This document shows positions 34,548-45,580 of a stretch of 64,000 bases of DNA, piece by piece (position 1 is the first letter of the stretch; each line of letters opens with the position of its first letter). Location: positions 4,523,501 to 4,587,500 of the forward strand of contig CM064658.1 of NCBI GenBank assembly GCA_032717465.1. The letters run 5' to 3'. The notes under the pieces are model-generated. The model had not been told where the DNA came from, did no database searches, and saw only the letters and a program-made list of their open reading frames with translations. The DNA comes from Coenobita brevimanus (Eukaryota; Arthropoda; Malacostraca; Decapoda; Coenobitidae). The translations under genes were made by a program, and so were the position numbers.

Positions 34548-35474
34548 GTCATTTCACACATCTATCTATCTCTATCTCTCTATATATAGTGCACTCCCTC
34601 ATGCCAGTGTGGAAAATTATGTCCTAAGCTGTCACAGACAACTGAGACACATGACAATAGGAGTGAAGACTGCAAGATGTCCCTCTTCCCACTTGGCATG
34701 TCGACCCACCATGGGCCACAGCTCCTGATCCAAAGAGAGGATTGCTAGACATTCCTCCAGAACAATGAACTGATACAGGCCATCAATAAAAATTCTATAT
34801 GGGGACCCACAGGAAAGCTAAGCATCATTAGGTGTCTAATTTCCTAGAAAGTTATAAAGGGAAACACTACCCATTCGTATGTAAAAAGTGCAAAACAATG
34901 GAAACAGAATAACATGTGAGAAGGGCAAAAAACGATGAACATAACAATAACTTTCAAGGGGAGACCAGTCGAGAAGAGAATAAATGATGAAGCAAACAGT
35001 CCATGGGAATGCAACCTAATACAAGTACAGGTACAACAGAACACAAATAATGTGAAACGGGTTATTGAAGACCTGATTGAACCCCTTCAGTTTGTGTAAA
35101 TAGGTTTCTCTCTACTGGTGGTATCTCCAAGCAAATTTATACAACTCATTCTGCTGAGCAAGAAAATTTTAGTAGTGAAGGGGTTAATGAAGGCTATATC
35201 TAACCTCTTAAGCTCAATAACCCATTAATTTGTAGCAAAAATAAAAAGTACATCAGAGTGAAGGACTTCATATATATACTGTAATCATTTGGCGACAGGT
35301 GGTGGTGCTTCCTTTATCATTCATTCTCTGTCTGTCCTCCTTTCTTCCTATTTCTCTCATCATTCCTGTCATTTTTTACTACTCTTCTTTCCTCTCCAGG
35401 TGGCTTTACATTGGGTGACAAGCCAAATGATTCCCTTTTACAGTGCTGGGTGGTAACTGTATAACCAACTCATG
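34548..35474. other. Non-coding, with a Rep-B copy
   Basis: A TATC/TCTA microsatellite lies at about 34560-34588. At about 35150-35215 GTGAAGGGGTTAATGAAGGC is a Rep-B core. No gene is seen. Confidence 0.45.
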
Positions 35475-35660
35475 TGTTCCGTACGTGCAAAAAAAGGGTT
35501 GGTGGAAGGGTAGTGACCCTCACCATAAGACAACTAACTCTAGTCAAATGGCCATCATTTACAGGATTATGGTGTCTAGTTATACCCTCACCATAAGACA
35601 ACTAACTCTAGTCAAATGGCCATCATTTACAGGATTATGGTGTCTAGTTATATGTAAATT
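35475..35660 (+). mobile_element. SINE body copy with an exact 68-bp duplication
   Basis: The phrase GGGTTGGTGGAAGGGTAGTG and the following CAACTAACTCTA match the body of the 5S-headed SINE at 38.3 kb. The 68 bp at 35517-35584 are repeated without change at 35585-35652. No 5S head is visible here. Confidence 0.6.
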
Positions 35661-36279
35661 AATAAATATAATCATTTCCTACATCCATATTCCCCCCCCC
35701 CCCTGGTGGTGGTAGCCATCATTCACTGATGTAGTGCTACCTACTTATCCTCAACATTCTTTTTGTCTCCTTTCCCAGTTTCTTCCACCTGTATTTTAAC
35801 TTTTATCTCCCATCTTTTTACTTCAAATAGCTCTTCAACAAGTGACATGCCTAATGGTTTCCTGAAACCCATGAAACCATTTACAACACTGGGTGGTAAC
35901 CGTATAACTAAATAATGGAGTGATGTGGAGCCTACTATGGTGCCCCTGTTAACTGGGTGGAGATGCATACACAGCATCCACCTATGAACCAAAGCTTCCC
36001 TCACTTTCCAGTTTAGTTGCCTACCATAAAGGAATATTAGTTCATAACATGGGTTGGGCCTGCAAGGTTGGCTGGCTGCCTGCAGCTGATGGGTATGCTC
36101 AGCAGACCAGAGTTACCTCTCAAGAAGAGGCAGAATTTATCCTTCTCATAGAATTCATGCAGTGTCCTGAATTATTTCATATTTTGACCAAACCGGTTAT
36201 TATCATCACTAGCCGAGTTTGTTTCTATGCAGAACATTTCAGTTATTACTTTGGTATCACACATGTCCCAACATATTGA
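35661..36279. other. Non-coding stretch
   Basis: The phrase CACTGGGTGGTAACCGTATA near 35889 echoes one near 35445, so a second scrap of the same repeat may be present. No gene is seen. Confidence 0.35.
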
Positions 36280-36590
36280 GACTGGTGCTGTATTCCTGTC
36301 AGCTTAGGAAGCTTTCCAACACCTGTTGTGTAAAAATTAACTGTTCCTACTACACCTTTATATTACTGTTCAGTACAATATATACAGTATATACTGTATA
36401 TTTTATGCTGAAACAAGATAGTGCAAGTTTTGTATTCCCATCATATTCAAAGACTGGTGCTGTATTCATGTCAGCTTAGGAGGCTTTCCAATACCTGTAG
36501 TGTAAAAAATTAATTATCCCTACAACACCTTTATACTACTGTTCAGTACAATATATGTTTTTATGTTGAAACATTGTTTATATAGTGGAA
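36280..36590 (+). repeat. 172-bp tandem duplication
   Basis: GACTGGTGCTGTATTC begins at 36280 and again at 36452, followed in both by GTCAGCTTAGG and TTCAGTACAATATAT. The first unit also contains a TATACAGTATATACTGTATA palindrome at about 36383. Confidence 0.9.
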
Positions 36591-36717
36591 GTTTTATATT
36601 AACTTGTCATATGCTGAAGTAAACTGTTAAGAAGGTGCTAGAAAGCCTCGTAAGAGGATCAGAATATGACCCAGGGTGTAATAACTTGATATTTTGCCAC
36701 ATCACAGAATCACATCA

Positions 36718-36960
36718 CACAACAGGTAGTGGTTGGTGTATTCCTCTGTTATCATTCTCACCCTGCAGGCAACAGAGCTTCCTGGTGCCTGCCATGTGAT
36801 GTAACTTGCATGACAGACCTGCAGGAGTACTGCATCTGTCGTGACACAGCTTCCTGATGCCACCTGTGTGACATAGTAACTTGCATGATGGAGCTGTTGG
36901 AGTAATGTGTCCCTGATGTAAACTGCATCACAGGACTGTAGCAGTGGTGTGTGTCCCTGT
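36718..36960. repeat. Degenerate tandem repeat of about 60-70 bp
   Basis: Loosely repeated blocks around GTAACTTGCATGA and CTTCCTGATGCC. A minus-strand open frame here is a by-product (repeated HASY.. phrases). Confidence 0.55.
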
Positions 36961-38174
36961 TGCAATTACATCATTACATTCCTCTGCTTCACATGATATA
37001 ACGAGTGCAGCCTTCAAGTACTTAATCCAAAATTCTTGGAGAATCACCTGAAACAGGTAGCATTACACACACAGACATGGATACTATTACTGCCTACACA
37101 GTGAAATGGTAATGTTTTGTATTGTAAAATAAATAGGAAGTATTACAAAGGTAAAAATGGATACTCCTAGTATTACTACTTAGTGGTGTGATGATACTTT
37201 TATACTCCTTGTCTCTCTGTTACATTTGAAATGAAGTGTTTTGTCCAGGTTGGTAGCTATTTATCATTTATTTCACTATGTAGGCAGTGACCTGAAGCTT
37301 AATTACATTATTTCCTTCTTGCTAGCTCCTGTTGATTTTACTTGAGAAATTTCAAAATTAAAGGAATTAGCATTCATAAAAGGTCTTAACCAAGAGAAAT
37401 AAAATGGTCTGGAGGTGGCAAGAACATTCCAGTAGTTACAGATTCACATATGGTAGTGAAGACGACAGGATCAGAGAGAGCTAGAGTATCTACTGTATAC
37501 ACAACTTGTAATTTAGTACAGTACAAACCCACCAATCTGAGATGCTTGGGGTTCAAAGGCTTCATGAAAATAGAATAATTTGGAAAACAAAATTATAATG
37601 CCATGAGAAAATTATGTAAAAATTTCCAACAACGAAATGGGAATTTGTTGCTGCTCAATAACCCCGATCTGTCAGGCCAATCAGACCCACGAACCTTAGG
37701 TAAGTAACTGCCTTTGCCAAGTCATCCCATGCAGTGAACCCCTTTGCAGAAGACAATGCCTCGCAGTAAAGGCTCAAGTACATTGCATGAGTAATATATC
37801 ATCTTGTGATACTGTACTTGTTCACAAACTTTCTCATCAAATATACATGGATTGTGTATGGACATGATACTAATACTGTCCTGCTGTATGAAAAAATGTT
37901 TTGCAAAGCAGAAAGTTTTGAAAACCTAATTTTTGGACTTGGAGGATGTACTGTATATACAACAATGGTCTGTTCTGTATCCTACTTTGTATAACAAGAA
38001 TTACACTAATATTAACGTCTAACTACTTGAAGATGTTTCATTACAAAATTGTCAAAGTATAAAGTTCAAAGTCAGTTACCAGTACATTATAATTTTTGTC
38101 CACTTTAATGTAGCAAAAATTTAATCCCCATATATTTGAGTGATGAGATGTAACAAGAAATGCCAATATACCAT
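36961..38174. other. Non-coding stretch
   Basis: No gene or clear element is recognised. AATAAAATGGTCTGGAGGTG near 37399 resembles one edge of Rep-B. Confidence 0.4.
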
Positions 38175-38242
38175 CCTCTCTTTGCTCTAACTTGGCGTAA
38201 AATTGCCACCTCTCCAACATCAATAATTGACTATAATCATAC

Positions 38243-38432
38243 GCAACGTGGGGTCTGGTTAGTACTTGGATGGGTGACCGCCTGGGAACACCAGATGCTG
38301 TTGGCTCGTTCTCCCTACATGTCAAGTGGGGTTGGTGGAGGATTAGTGCCCCTCCCTGTAAAACAATTAACTCTAAGCCCTTGGCCACCCCGTTTGGGAT
38401 ACATGGCGTCTGGCAATGAATGAATGGATGAA
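38243..38432 (+). mobile_element. 5S rRNA-derived SINE
   Basis: Positions 38243-38306 carry the 3' half of a 5S rRNA, including the box C region and its end: GGTTAGTACTTGGATGGGTG, ACCGCCTGGGAACACC and GATGCTGTTGGC. The 5' half is missing, so it is not a functional 5S gene. A body of about 125 bp follows and ends GGCGTCTGGCAAT plus GAATGAATGGATG. That ending matches the 3' end of LINE-1 in this window, suggesting that LINE-1 enzymes mobilise it. Confidence 0.85.
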
Positions 38433-38708
38433 TGAGTTGTATCAATAGGAAGACGCAAGAATTAGATATACTCTGCCCACTCTGGCTTGGCTTAAAAGTT
38501 CCACCTTCAATGAAGAACTGGTTTAGCACTCAGACAGCCTGAGGTTGATCAACAACTTCCTTGTTTGCCACAAGGAGGATGGTGAACTGCAGAAGGGAAT
38601 TTAATTTTGCAGTCGACTAGATTCATGGCCAGATAATCCTCATCTCATTTTTTCCTTTTCTTTTTTTCTTTTTAAAGGCTCCAACATGCTTGCATGCATC
38701 GGCCTTGG

Positions 38709-39559
38709 TCACCTAATGGCGGCTCTCCATGCTACACGATCCATTGCAGCCTCCTTGTTCAGTCCCTTAACCCAGAGGTCACACTTAATGACCTCGTCCC
38801 ATGTCTTTCTCAGTCTACCCCTCATAACCCCACCCCCAATATTAACACTTCTCGCCTTCCTCACCCAATTATCATCCCCCATCCTCTCCACATGTCCAAA
38901 CCATCTCAATCTACCTCTCATCATCACAACACCAATACACTCCAGTCCCATCCTACCTCTCAACTCTTCCATCATAAACCCAGCCCCCCCAGACCTTGGA
39001 CGCAGGGACGCACTACACATCCACCTAATCATTGTCATTTCTGTACGTCTGTGCCGACGAATATCCTCCTCCTTCACTGCCCAGGTCTCACTACCATACA
39101 GCATTACACTCCTAACACATGCTGCATACAAAGACCCCTTAGCTCGTAGGGAGAGTCCTCTCAATGTCAGGAGAGGCAAGAGCTCCCTGAACTTCTTCCA
39201 ACCACTTTTCATCCTAGCCACAGAGCTAGCTCCAGCTCCACCTCCAGCACACAACATGTCTCCCAAATAACAAAACTCTTCCACACACTCAAGAGATCCA
39301 CCAGCAAGTTCAATCCTTTCACGTCTGACAATCTCCACCTGCTCTCCCCGACACGCCATACACATAAAATCAGCATTATCTCGCAGTCTACCTCTGATAC
39401 CACTACATCTCCTATGCACCCATTTACCACAAACACCGCACAAGATGGAACTACTTCCCACGCCCTTGCGGCAAACTGCACATGGCCACTCTCCCTCGTC
39501 TTTGACAGTACCACCACCAATCCTAGATATCATTACTTTTGTTTTATCTGCATTTACCC
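38709..39559 (-). pseudogene. LINE-2 copy 2: PHD-like finger and C-terminus
   Basis: The frame carries CAVCRKGVG, ILCGVCGKWVHRRCSG and FMCMAC, the full C4HC3 set also present in copy 1, then LYGSETWAV and WFGHVERMGD. It is open to its stop. It is separated from the RT core only by the MITE insertion. Retention of all eight zinc ligands in two diverged copies suggests that the finger is a true part of the family protein. Confidence 0.85.
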
Positions 39560-39563
39560 TTAA

Positions 39564-40551
39564 CCCCTAAAGCGCGGCCGTGGACAGCCGATCCCCCCCG
39601 TGTGGCGGGGCTGTATCGCGGTCTGAGTACCTGTAGGAAAATATTTGCCAAAAATCAGAGATTAATCCTGGAACATTAAATTTTTATGGCAGATAGTACT
39701 TACATTCAGCTTTCTCCAGAGACAGGTGTTGAACCTTCATGGACTACCCAAGGACTTGTGGAGACTTGCAAAGTTGGGTAACAAAATCTTCACTTTCACA
39801 CGTCCAGCAACCCAGTTTCCCCTCTACCACAGCCTCAATCTGTCACAGTAAACTTTATACTACAACATACAGGTAGTTTGGAATCCGTATTTGTACAATA
39901 AGCACTGAAATTAAGGCTAAAATCGACGAAGCGTACGGCTGACATGCAGCACAGCGGCGGTCTTCCCGTCACTCAACAAACATTTCCATTTTCACAGCTA
40001 AAAACACATATACTACATTATTTTCAATCATATTACTTCCCAAAAGATCACCGCGGCGCGCTTTTTATTCTGCCTTACGCCCGTCACTTTATTCTCGTTC
40101 CTGTCGGCCACTCGCACTGACTCGGAAGAGCTAGAAATCGCCATAATGTCACTTTGAAAGCCTGCGGTAAACTGACGCTAAACGGGCAAACCACGCGAAA
40201 AAAAGCTAGTGTGATAACTGGGGTAACAAGCATTTCCTATTAGCATAAACTGCTTGAGAGAGGAGAGCGCAGATTTAAAGTTCTGAGCAGTCAGAGCGCT
40301 GCCATATATCACAGCCAGGCTGGCCGGGCCGTGGGGGGGGGGGGAACGCGATACTTGGCAACAATGGAGGTCAGTAGTACAAAGGTAAAGTATGCTAATT
40401 GTAGCTAAAGGGTGGTGGTACTGATAGACAATACCAGCTGGAACATCCTTGCCCGCGTTTGTTCAAAATTAACTCGAATCGCAAACGTGACAATCCGCCG
40501 TTATGTCCTTTTTGGCGAGCGTCGCAAACGCGACGACCCGTGCTTCAGGGG
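39564..40551. mobile_element. piggyBac-type MITE (deletion derivative)
   Basis: It is flanked by TTAA on both sides (39560-39563 and 40552-40555). The ends are CCCCTAAAGCGCGG and, reverse-complemented, CCCCTGAAGCACGG. The left about 310 bp and right about 400 bp match the ends of the piggyBac element at 53.2-57.0 kb. The junction joins the equivalents of about 53872 and 56559, so the transposase region was lost. It inserted into LINE-2 just after the region encoding YADD. Confidence 0.95.
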
Positions 40552-40555
40552 TTAA

Positions 40556-42010
40556 GCCCTTGTGCCCCATACCATCTCTCCACTTCCTAAACCTTTCCTC
40601 CGCCTCCCTTTCATTCTCTGCAATCAACACCAAATCATCAGCATACAACAACTCCCACGGGAGTCCGTTTCTAAAGTCACGTGAAAGGGCTTCAAGTACC
40701 ATGATAAACAACATGAGACTCAAAACTGACCCCTGATGCACATCAACATTCACAGAAAACTCATTACTCAAATCTCCATTCACTCTTACCCGGGTGTGAA
40801 CACCCACATACATGGCCATAACCAGCCACTCCTCCAAGCCAAGCTTTCTCATTGCCCACTTCACCACCTCTCTAGAGACTCTGTCAAAGGCCTTTTCTAA
40901 ATCAACAGAAACAAAAAAAAGATCTCTTCTCCTACCAATATATTTTTCCTGAAGCTGTCGAACAATGGATATGGCATCAGTGGTCCCCCTACCTGGCATA
41001 AACCCTAACTGCATCTCATCAATATTCACTCTTTCTCTAATCATCATACCTTCTAAAACTCTCTCCATTACCTTCATTATCTGATCTAAAAGCTTTATAC
41101 CTCTATAATTTCCTCTTTCCAGGGCATCACCCTTCCCTTTATACACATTTACGATTACACTCTCCAGCCAATCATCTGGGACAACACACTCATAAATAAT
41201 CCTATTTATCAGGTCAGTGACTAACCTCACCCCTATATCGCCCGAGGCCTTCAACATTTCGGCAGTCAACCCAGACACACCTGTTGCCTTCCCCACCTTC
41301 ATCCTGCCTATTGCCTCACTCACAGCAGCAGTATCAATCAAAGGCCAAGGGCCAGCCAATGGATCTGCTGGCTCCAAACCTTCCCTGTCCCAGTCAAACT
41401 CCTCATTCAACAACCGGTTATAATGCTTTCTCCATGCATCTTTAATATCCTCACTGTTCACCACTACCCTTCCTTCATCATTTTTCACACACTGCTCACC
41501 TATAATATCCTGATTATCCCTCTTCACCTGACCTGCCACCCTAACTATCATATTTTTCCTTTCCCCATGATTTAGGTTATCAAGTAAAAGTCTCTGTGAC
41601 TCAGACTTTGCCCTGTATACCTCTCTTCTAGCCCTACGTTTGGCGGCCAAATATTCCTCTTTGCTACCACCCTTCTTCCATTCCTGGAAAAGCCTTCTTT
41701 TCTCCTTAACTGCAGCTTCTACACCCTCATCCCACCACCAAGTTACTTTATGTCTTGGTGGTCCTCTTGTCCAGCTGCATGTTACATCAGTAACTCTCAA
41801 GAGATTGTTCTTGAGGGCTCTGTACTGTTCATTAACGCCTCTGTCTACAGCTCCCTGTTCAGCCACCACTCTCCTCAACTCGCTATAGAAGGCATCCCTT
41901 ACTACTTGGTTTTTCAGCTTCCATATTTTCCTCCTAGGTACATAAATCCTCTTTTTCATCACTCGTTCTTTAAGCACCATATCACAAATCAATAGTTTGT
42001 GCTGCGGCAT
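40556..42010 (-). pseudogene. LINE-2 copy 2: linker and reverse transcriptase core
   Basis: An open frame from the endonuclease end (MPQHKLLICDM) through the basic linker and RT motifs QLGFMPGRGTTDAI, FVSVDLEKAFDRV, HQGSVLSLMLF and LLYADDLVLIAEN. It keeps the base that copy 1 lost before YADD. Near 40850 three residues (RVV) are missing relative to copy 1. The frame then runs artificially into the inserted MITE and stops at 40469. Confidence 0.9.
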
Positions 42011-42024
42011 GCACTCCTCACTTC

Positions 42025-42446
42025 CTATAACTTAACATCCCTCACTAACCTCCTATCGGCCCTCCTAAACAGAAAATAATCTATCTGACTGCTATTTCCC
42101 CCAGACTCATATGTAATTAACCTACTGTCTCTTTTCCTAAAATATGTATTGCATACAATCATGTCCGCTGCCTCCCCAAACTCGAGTATCCTTTCCCCTT
42201 CTGCATTCCTTAGACCATATGCACATCCCCCATGCACTCCTTCAAACCTTGTGCTGCTTCACCTACATGACCATTTAAGTCCCCTCCCAAAACCACTCTC
42301 TCATCATCCTGCATACCACCCACTAAACGTATTAAATCATCCCAAAATCTATCTTTCTCTGCTTCATCCAATCCTGCCTGTGGAGCATATGCCGATATAA
42401 TCACAGCTATCTTTCTACCAAACAGAAATTTCACTACCAATACCAA
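42025..42446 (-). pseudogene. LINE-2 copy 2: endonuclease middle, frameshifted
   Basis: Two overlapping frames carry SAYAPQAGLD, GGDLNGHVGEAAQG and YESGGNSSQIDYFLF. Single-base losses near 42030 and 42245 relative to copy 1 shift the phase. Confidence 0.85.
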
Positions 42447-42463
42447 TTTTCACTACCAATACC

Positions 42464-42895
42464 AAGTGAAGCTTGGACATTGTTGGAAGGACACAAGTCA
42501 AGAGTGAGAGCAGTGGAAATGAGTTATTTAAGAGGAGCCTGTGGAGTCACGTGGAGAGACAGGCTGACGAATGAGGATATAAAGGAGCGTTGTGGTGTGG
42601 ATGTGGATGTGATAGGAAGCGTTATGAGGAACACACTGAGGTGGTTTGGCCATGTGGAGAGGATGGAGGGCAAAAGACTGACGAAGAGAGTGTATGTGAG
42701 TGAGGTGGAGGGGGGAAGAGGGAGGGGGAGGCCGAGGATGAGATGGAGGGATGGGGTGGAGAGGTATATGAGAGAGGGGGGTGTGAGTTGGGAGCAGGGC
42801 AGTGAAATGGCGGGGGACAGGGCGACTTGGAGGCGATTTGTTTGTGGCCACCCCAAACGGGATTGAGGCGTCTGGCAATAGATAGATAGACAGAG
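42464..42895 (+). mobile_element. LINE-1 3' end inserted in LINE-2 copy 2
   Basis: This is nearly identical to 50997-51425 and opposite in strand to its host. Its frame at 42480-42866 encodes 128 residues of the LINE-1 C-terminus without a stop (SYLRGACGVTWRDRLTNEDI, RWFGHVERMEG, GRGRPRMRWRDGVERY). The tail is GATAGATAGACAGAG. A direct repeat of about 19 bp (TTTCACTACCAATACC) precedes it in the host. Confidence 0.9.
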
Positions 42896-43222
42896 AATAT
42901 CCTATCGCTTACTCTCATGGCATTCATAACATATTCCACCCATTTCTCCACAACCATCACACCAACACCTCCATGTCTGTCTGTCCCCCCCCTGCCAAAA
43001 CAACTTATAGCAACAGTCCTTCCCAACAATCTTTCTGGCTGATCCACCCCTGTACCGGACTTCCTGCAAACACGCCACATCCACCCACCTCCTACTGAAT
43101 GCCCCAACAACTTCTCCCGCTCTTCCCCTCAAACTTCCCACATTCCATGAACCCACCCTCATCCCCCTGGGTGATTTACTGTCCTCAGGCTTGCTTTGAA
43201 ACTTATTCTTGTGTTTTGTCAT
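42896..43222 (-). pseudogene. LINE-2 copy 2: endonuclease N-terminus
   Basis: It starts MTKHK, then GSWNVGSLRG and ACLQEV as in copy 1, and loses frame near WQGG through an extra C. The next part of the domain lies beyond the LINE-1 insertion. Confidence 0.85.
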
Positions 43223-43603
43223 ATTCAGTATTAATAAAGGGGGATAGACATACCACAGGCCCCACTCACTGCTCAGTCCCAGGTCCAGGCAATGGATTTG
43301 GGACCCCTAGCCCACCAGCTTACCTGTGGCTGTGGTAGTGGCCTAGGGGCACCCTGCCAGGACAGCTGCAGGGACACCCTCCAAGCGCACCTTGGCACTG
43401 CAACTATCCCGCCATTATACACCCACTGATAGGGCAGCCTCCTGGGGCGTTACTCCCAGGTTCGGGCCCCTCTCTATTGGGCGGAAGCGGCAGCCTGGGA
43501 ACTGCAATGCCCTGTACCCTCTAGCACAGGCCCGAGCTCCATCTCGCCCTGGACCCACGATCTATGCCGGCGGAACCCCCATCATGCCTCCCCCGAGAAG
43601 TCC

Positions 43604-44004
43604 TGAGGCCATCAATTTTTTTTCATTTTACCATCACATAAAGTTTTTGAACAACAGCATTTTGATGAAGACTACATTTACCCCTTTTACTACTGGGGGC
43701 TCCCATACACTGAATATATTCATATGGAAGTTGGAAGACCAAGCAAACTTGCACGGTACATTCTCTGACTGATGCCAAAGGGTACAGTTCATAAACAGGA
43801 CTATATCACAGATACTGAACACCAAAGCTTAATGCAACCAACTGGCGATAGTTAGTCTGATTAATATGAAAAAGAGTATGACAGTTAAATCATGAAGGGG
43901 AAGGCAGGGTCCTAATTTCTAATGGACACAACTCCTGCAGTATGATCATCAAATGTGATCAGTCTGCACATCATGTTAAAGTGTAGCAACATCTCCAGAG
44001 GTAG
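43604..44004. other. Non-coding stretch
   Basis: No gene is seen. Confidence 0.4.
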
Positions 44005-44298
44005 GACAAATTTCTGTCATTACATAACTCAAAAATAATAATTAAAAACTGTGACCTTATATTCCTCTTCATGATTCATAGGGCAAGTTTCTGTTATTAC
44101 ATGATTAACAAATAACAAAAAACTGTGACCTCACATTCCCTTTCATGATTCATACAAGTTTATTACATAATTCACAAATAATAAAAAATTGGGACCTTAC
44201 ATTCTTCTTCATAATTAATAGGACAAGTTTCAGGTCATTACATAATTCACAAATAATAAAAAACTCGGACCTTACAGTCTTGATCATGATTCATGACC
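44005..44298. repeat. Four-unit tandem repeat of about 70 bp
   Basis: Units run TCATTACATAATTCACAAAT, AAAAAACT, GACCTTACATTC and CATGATTCAT with moderate divergence. Confidence 0.85.
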
Positions 44299-44327
44299 CA
44301 ATCAATGCTGCTTGTGCAAAAGGGTAG

Positions 44328-44425
44328 TTTATCCAGAGACCGAGTAGCGTGGAGGTGCCACCATTAGGTGGCCAGGGCCAAAACATGCAAGCACATGGGA
44401 GCCATTATAAACAATACAATACAAC
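44328..44425 (+). mobile_element. LINE-2 family 3' end scrap
   Basis: GGAGGTGCCACCATTAGGTG and CATGCAAGCACATGGGAGCC match the last about 70 bp of LINE-2, here on the plus strand, followed by an AAACAATACAATAC tail. Confidence 0.65.
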
Positions 44426-45424
44426 AATATAATTATGCCGAGATTTTTTATAGAGAGAATTTCTAACAATCAAAGGCTATAAAAATTGTCCAAGGTAATT
44501 TTTTCTCCCATACTGGTGCTATCAAGAGCAAAAGTGGGCCATTGACTTCCTGCCAATATTATGTCCATCGTTTTCTTTCTCTTTTTTTTTTTTCAACAAA
44601 TCTCATCACTCATACTCCTTCACCATGCTTTATACAATGTACTACCATCACAAACAAATACTGTATTTCAGGTAACAGATTGCACTGCCACAATTGAGAT
44701 GGCAGGGAAGTGTTAGTGAACTTTGGCCTTGTGTGACACATGGTGGTCTAGTGAGCCATTTCAACAGGATGTGACTTGTAGAGTCTAATTATAAAGGCTG
44801 GCTGGGGCTTATTTGAAAGTGTAATGCCACAAAAAGGTTAGCAACTAGTCACATCATCATATTGACCTTTCTCACCCCAAGGTCCCTTTCAATGTCTCAA
44901 CTGGCAACCCAGCCCTAGGCCCCTAAGCTCCTAATGAATCAATACTGTACTGAATTGGATGGATGGAAGGATGGATGAAAACTTTTCACTGCTACTGCCA
45001 GCAGGGAAGTGTCATGGAAATTTTGAACTGTTGACTACTGTACACTGACCTACCTTATTTCAAGATGCTGGGATGTAGGTGGATGGGAGTGGTATTCATG
45101 GGAAGAGGTGAAGTTTTCCACCCTCAGCAGTTTATTCCAGCCTCTCATTCCTTCTTCCAGGTCAGTTTTCCTGGAAGATGGGGTACAGTGTAATTCATCA
45201 CATCTTCCATCACTCAGCATCATCATCACTATACACTTAACTATCACCATTCTCGCCACTGTAATAATCAAACTCATCATTCTTGATTGTAGCCCCTCTC
45301 AGCCTCTACTTTACTCTTTTTATGTCACACAGATTCATCAAGTTGAGGGTAGATGGTTGTATTCAGCCTTCAATAAGCTCTTCACAACAAGTGTCCCAAA
45401 GTTCAGTAGATCTGGTACACCCTT
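44426..45424. other. Non-coding stretch
   Basis: A GGAT microsatellite lies near 44957-44979. No gene is seen. Confidence 0.4.
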
Positions 45425-45580
45425 TTTATGCTAACTTGGTCTAAAATGGCTATCTTCCTATCTTGAATGCTGAATTATTAGCAGATTAGCAATAGAACAC
45501 GATGCTAGTCATGAAAAAGTGCTATGGAAAAGTGTAGAGCCAGACTACTGTCTTTTTACACCACTCAGCTACATGAAATA
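45425..45580 (-). repeat. Dispersed repeat Rep-A
   Basis: On the minus strand it reads CTGGCTCTACAC, ATAGCACTTTTTCATGACTA and GCCATTTTAGACCAAGTTAG, aligning over about 140 bp with 57211-57350. Confidence 0.7.

Larger units (their letters stand above)
38648..43603 (-). mobile_element. LINE-2 copy 2, interrupted twice
   Basis: The same family as the 13.3-17.1 kb copy, on the minus strand. It has an A-rich 3' tail at 38648-38675 and a leader that stops at 43603, shorter than in copy 1. A piggyBac-type MITE (39564-40551) and a LINE-1 3' end (42464-42895) interrupt it. Small deletions break the endonuclease. Both insertions are absent from copy 1, so they came later. Confidence 0.9.

Noticed and set aside
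36702..36965. Minus-strand protein with repeated HASY motifs
   Set aside because: It is explained by degenerate tandem DNA repeats, with no splice or start context.
38243..38306. Functional 5S rRNA gene
   Set aside because: The 5' half, including box A and the intermediate element, is missing, and no T-run terminator follows the 3' end.
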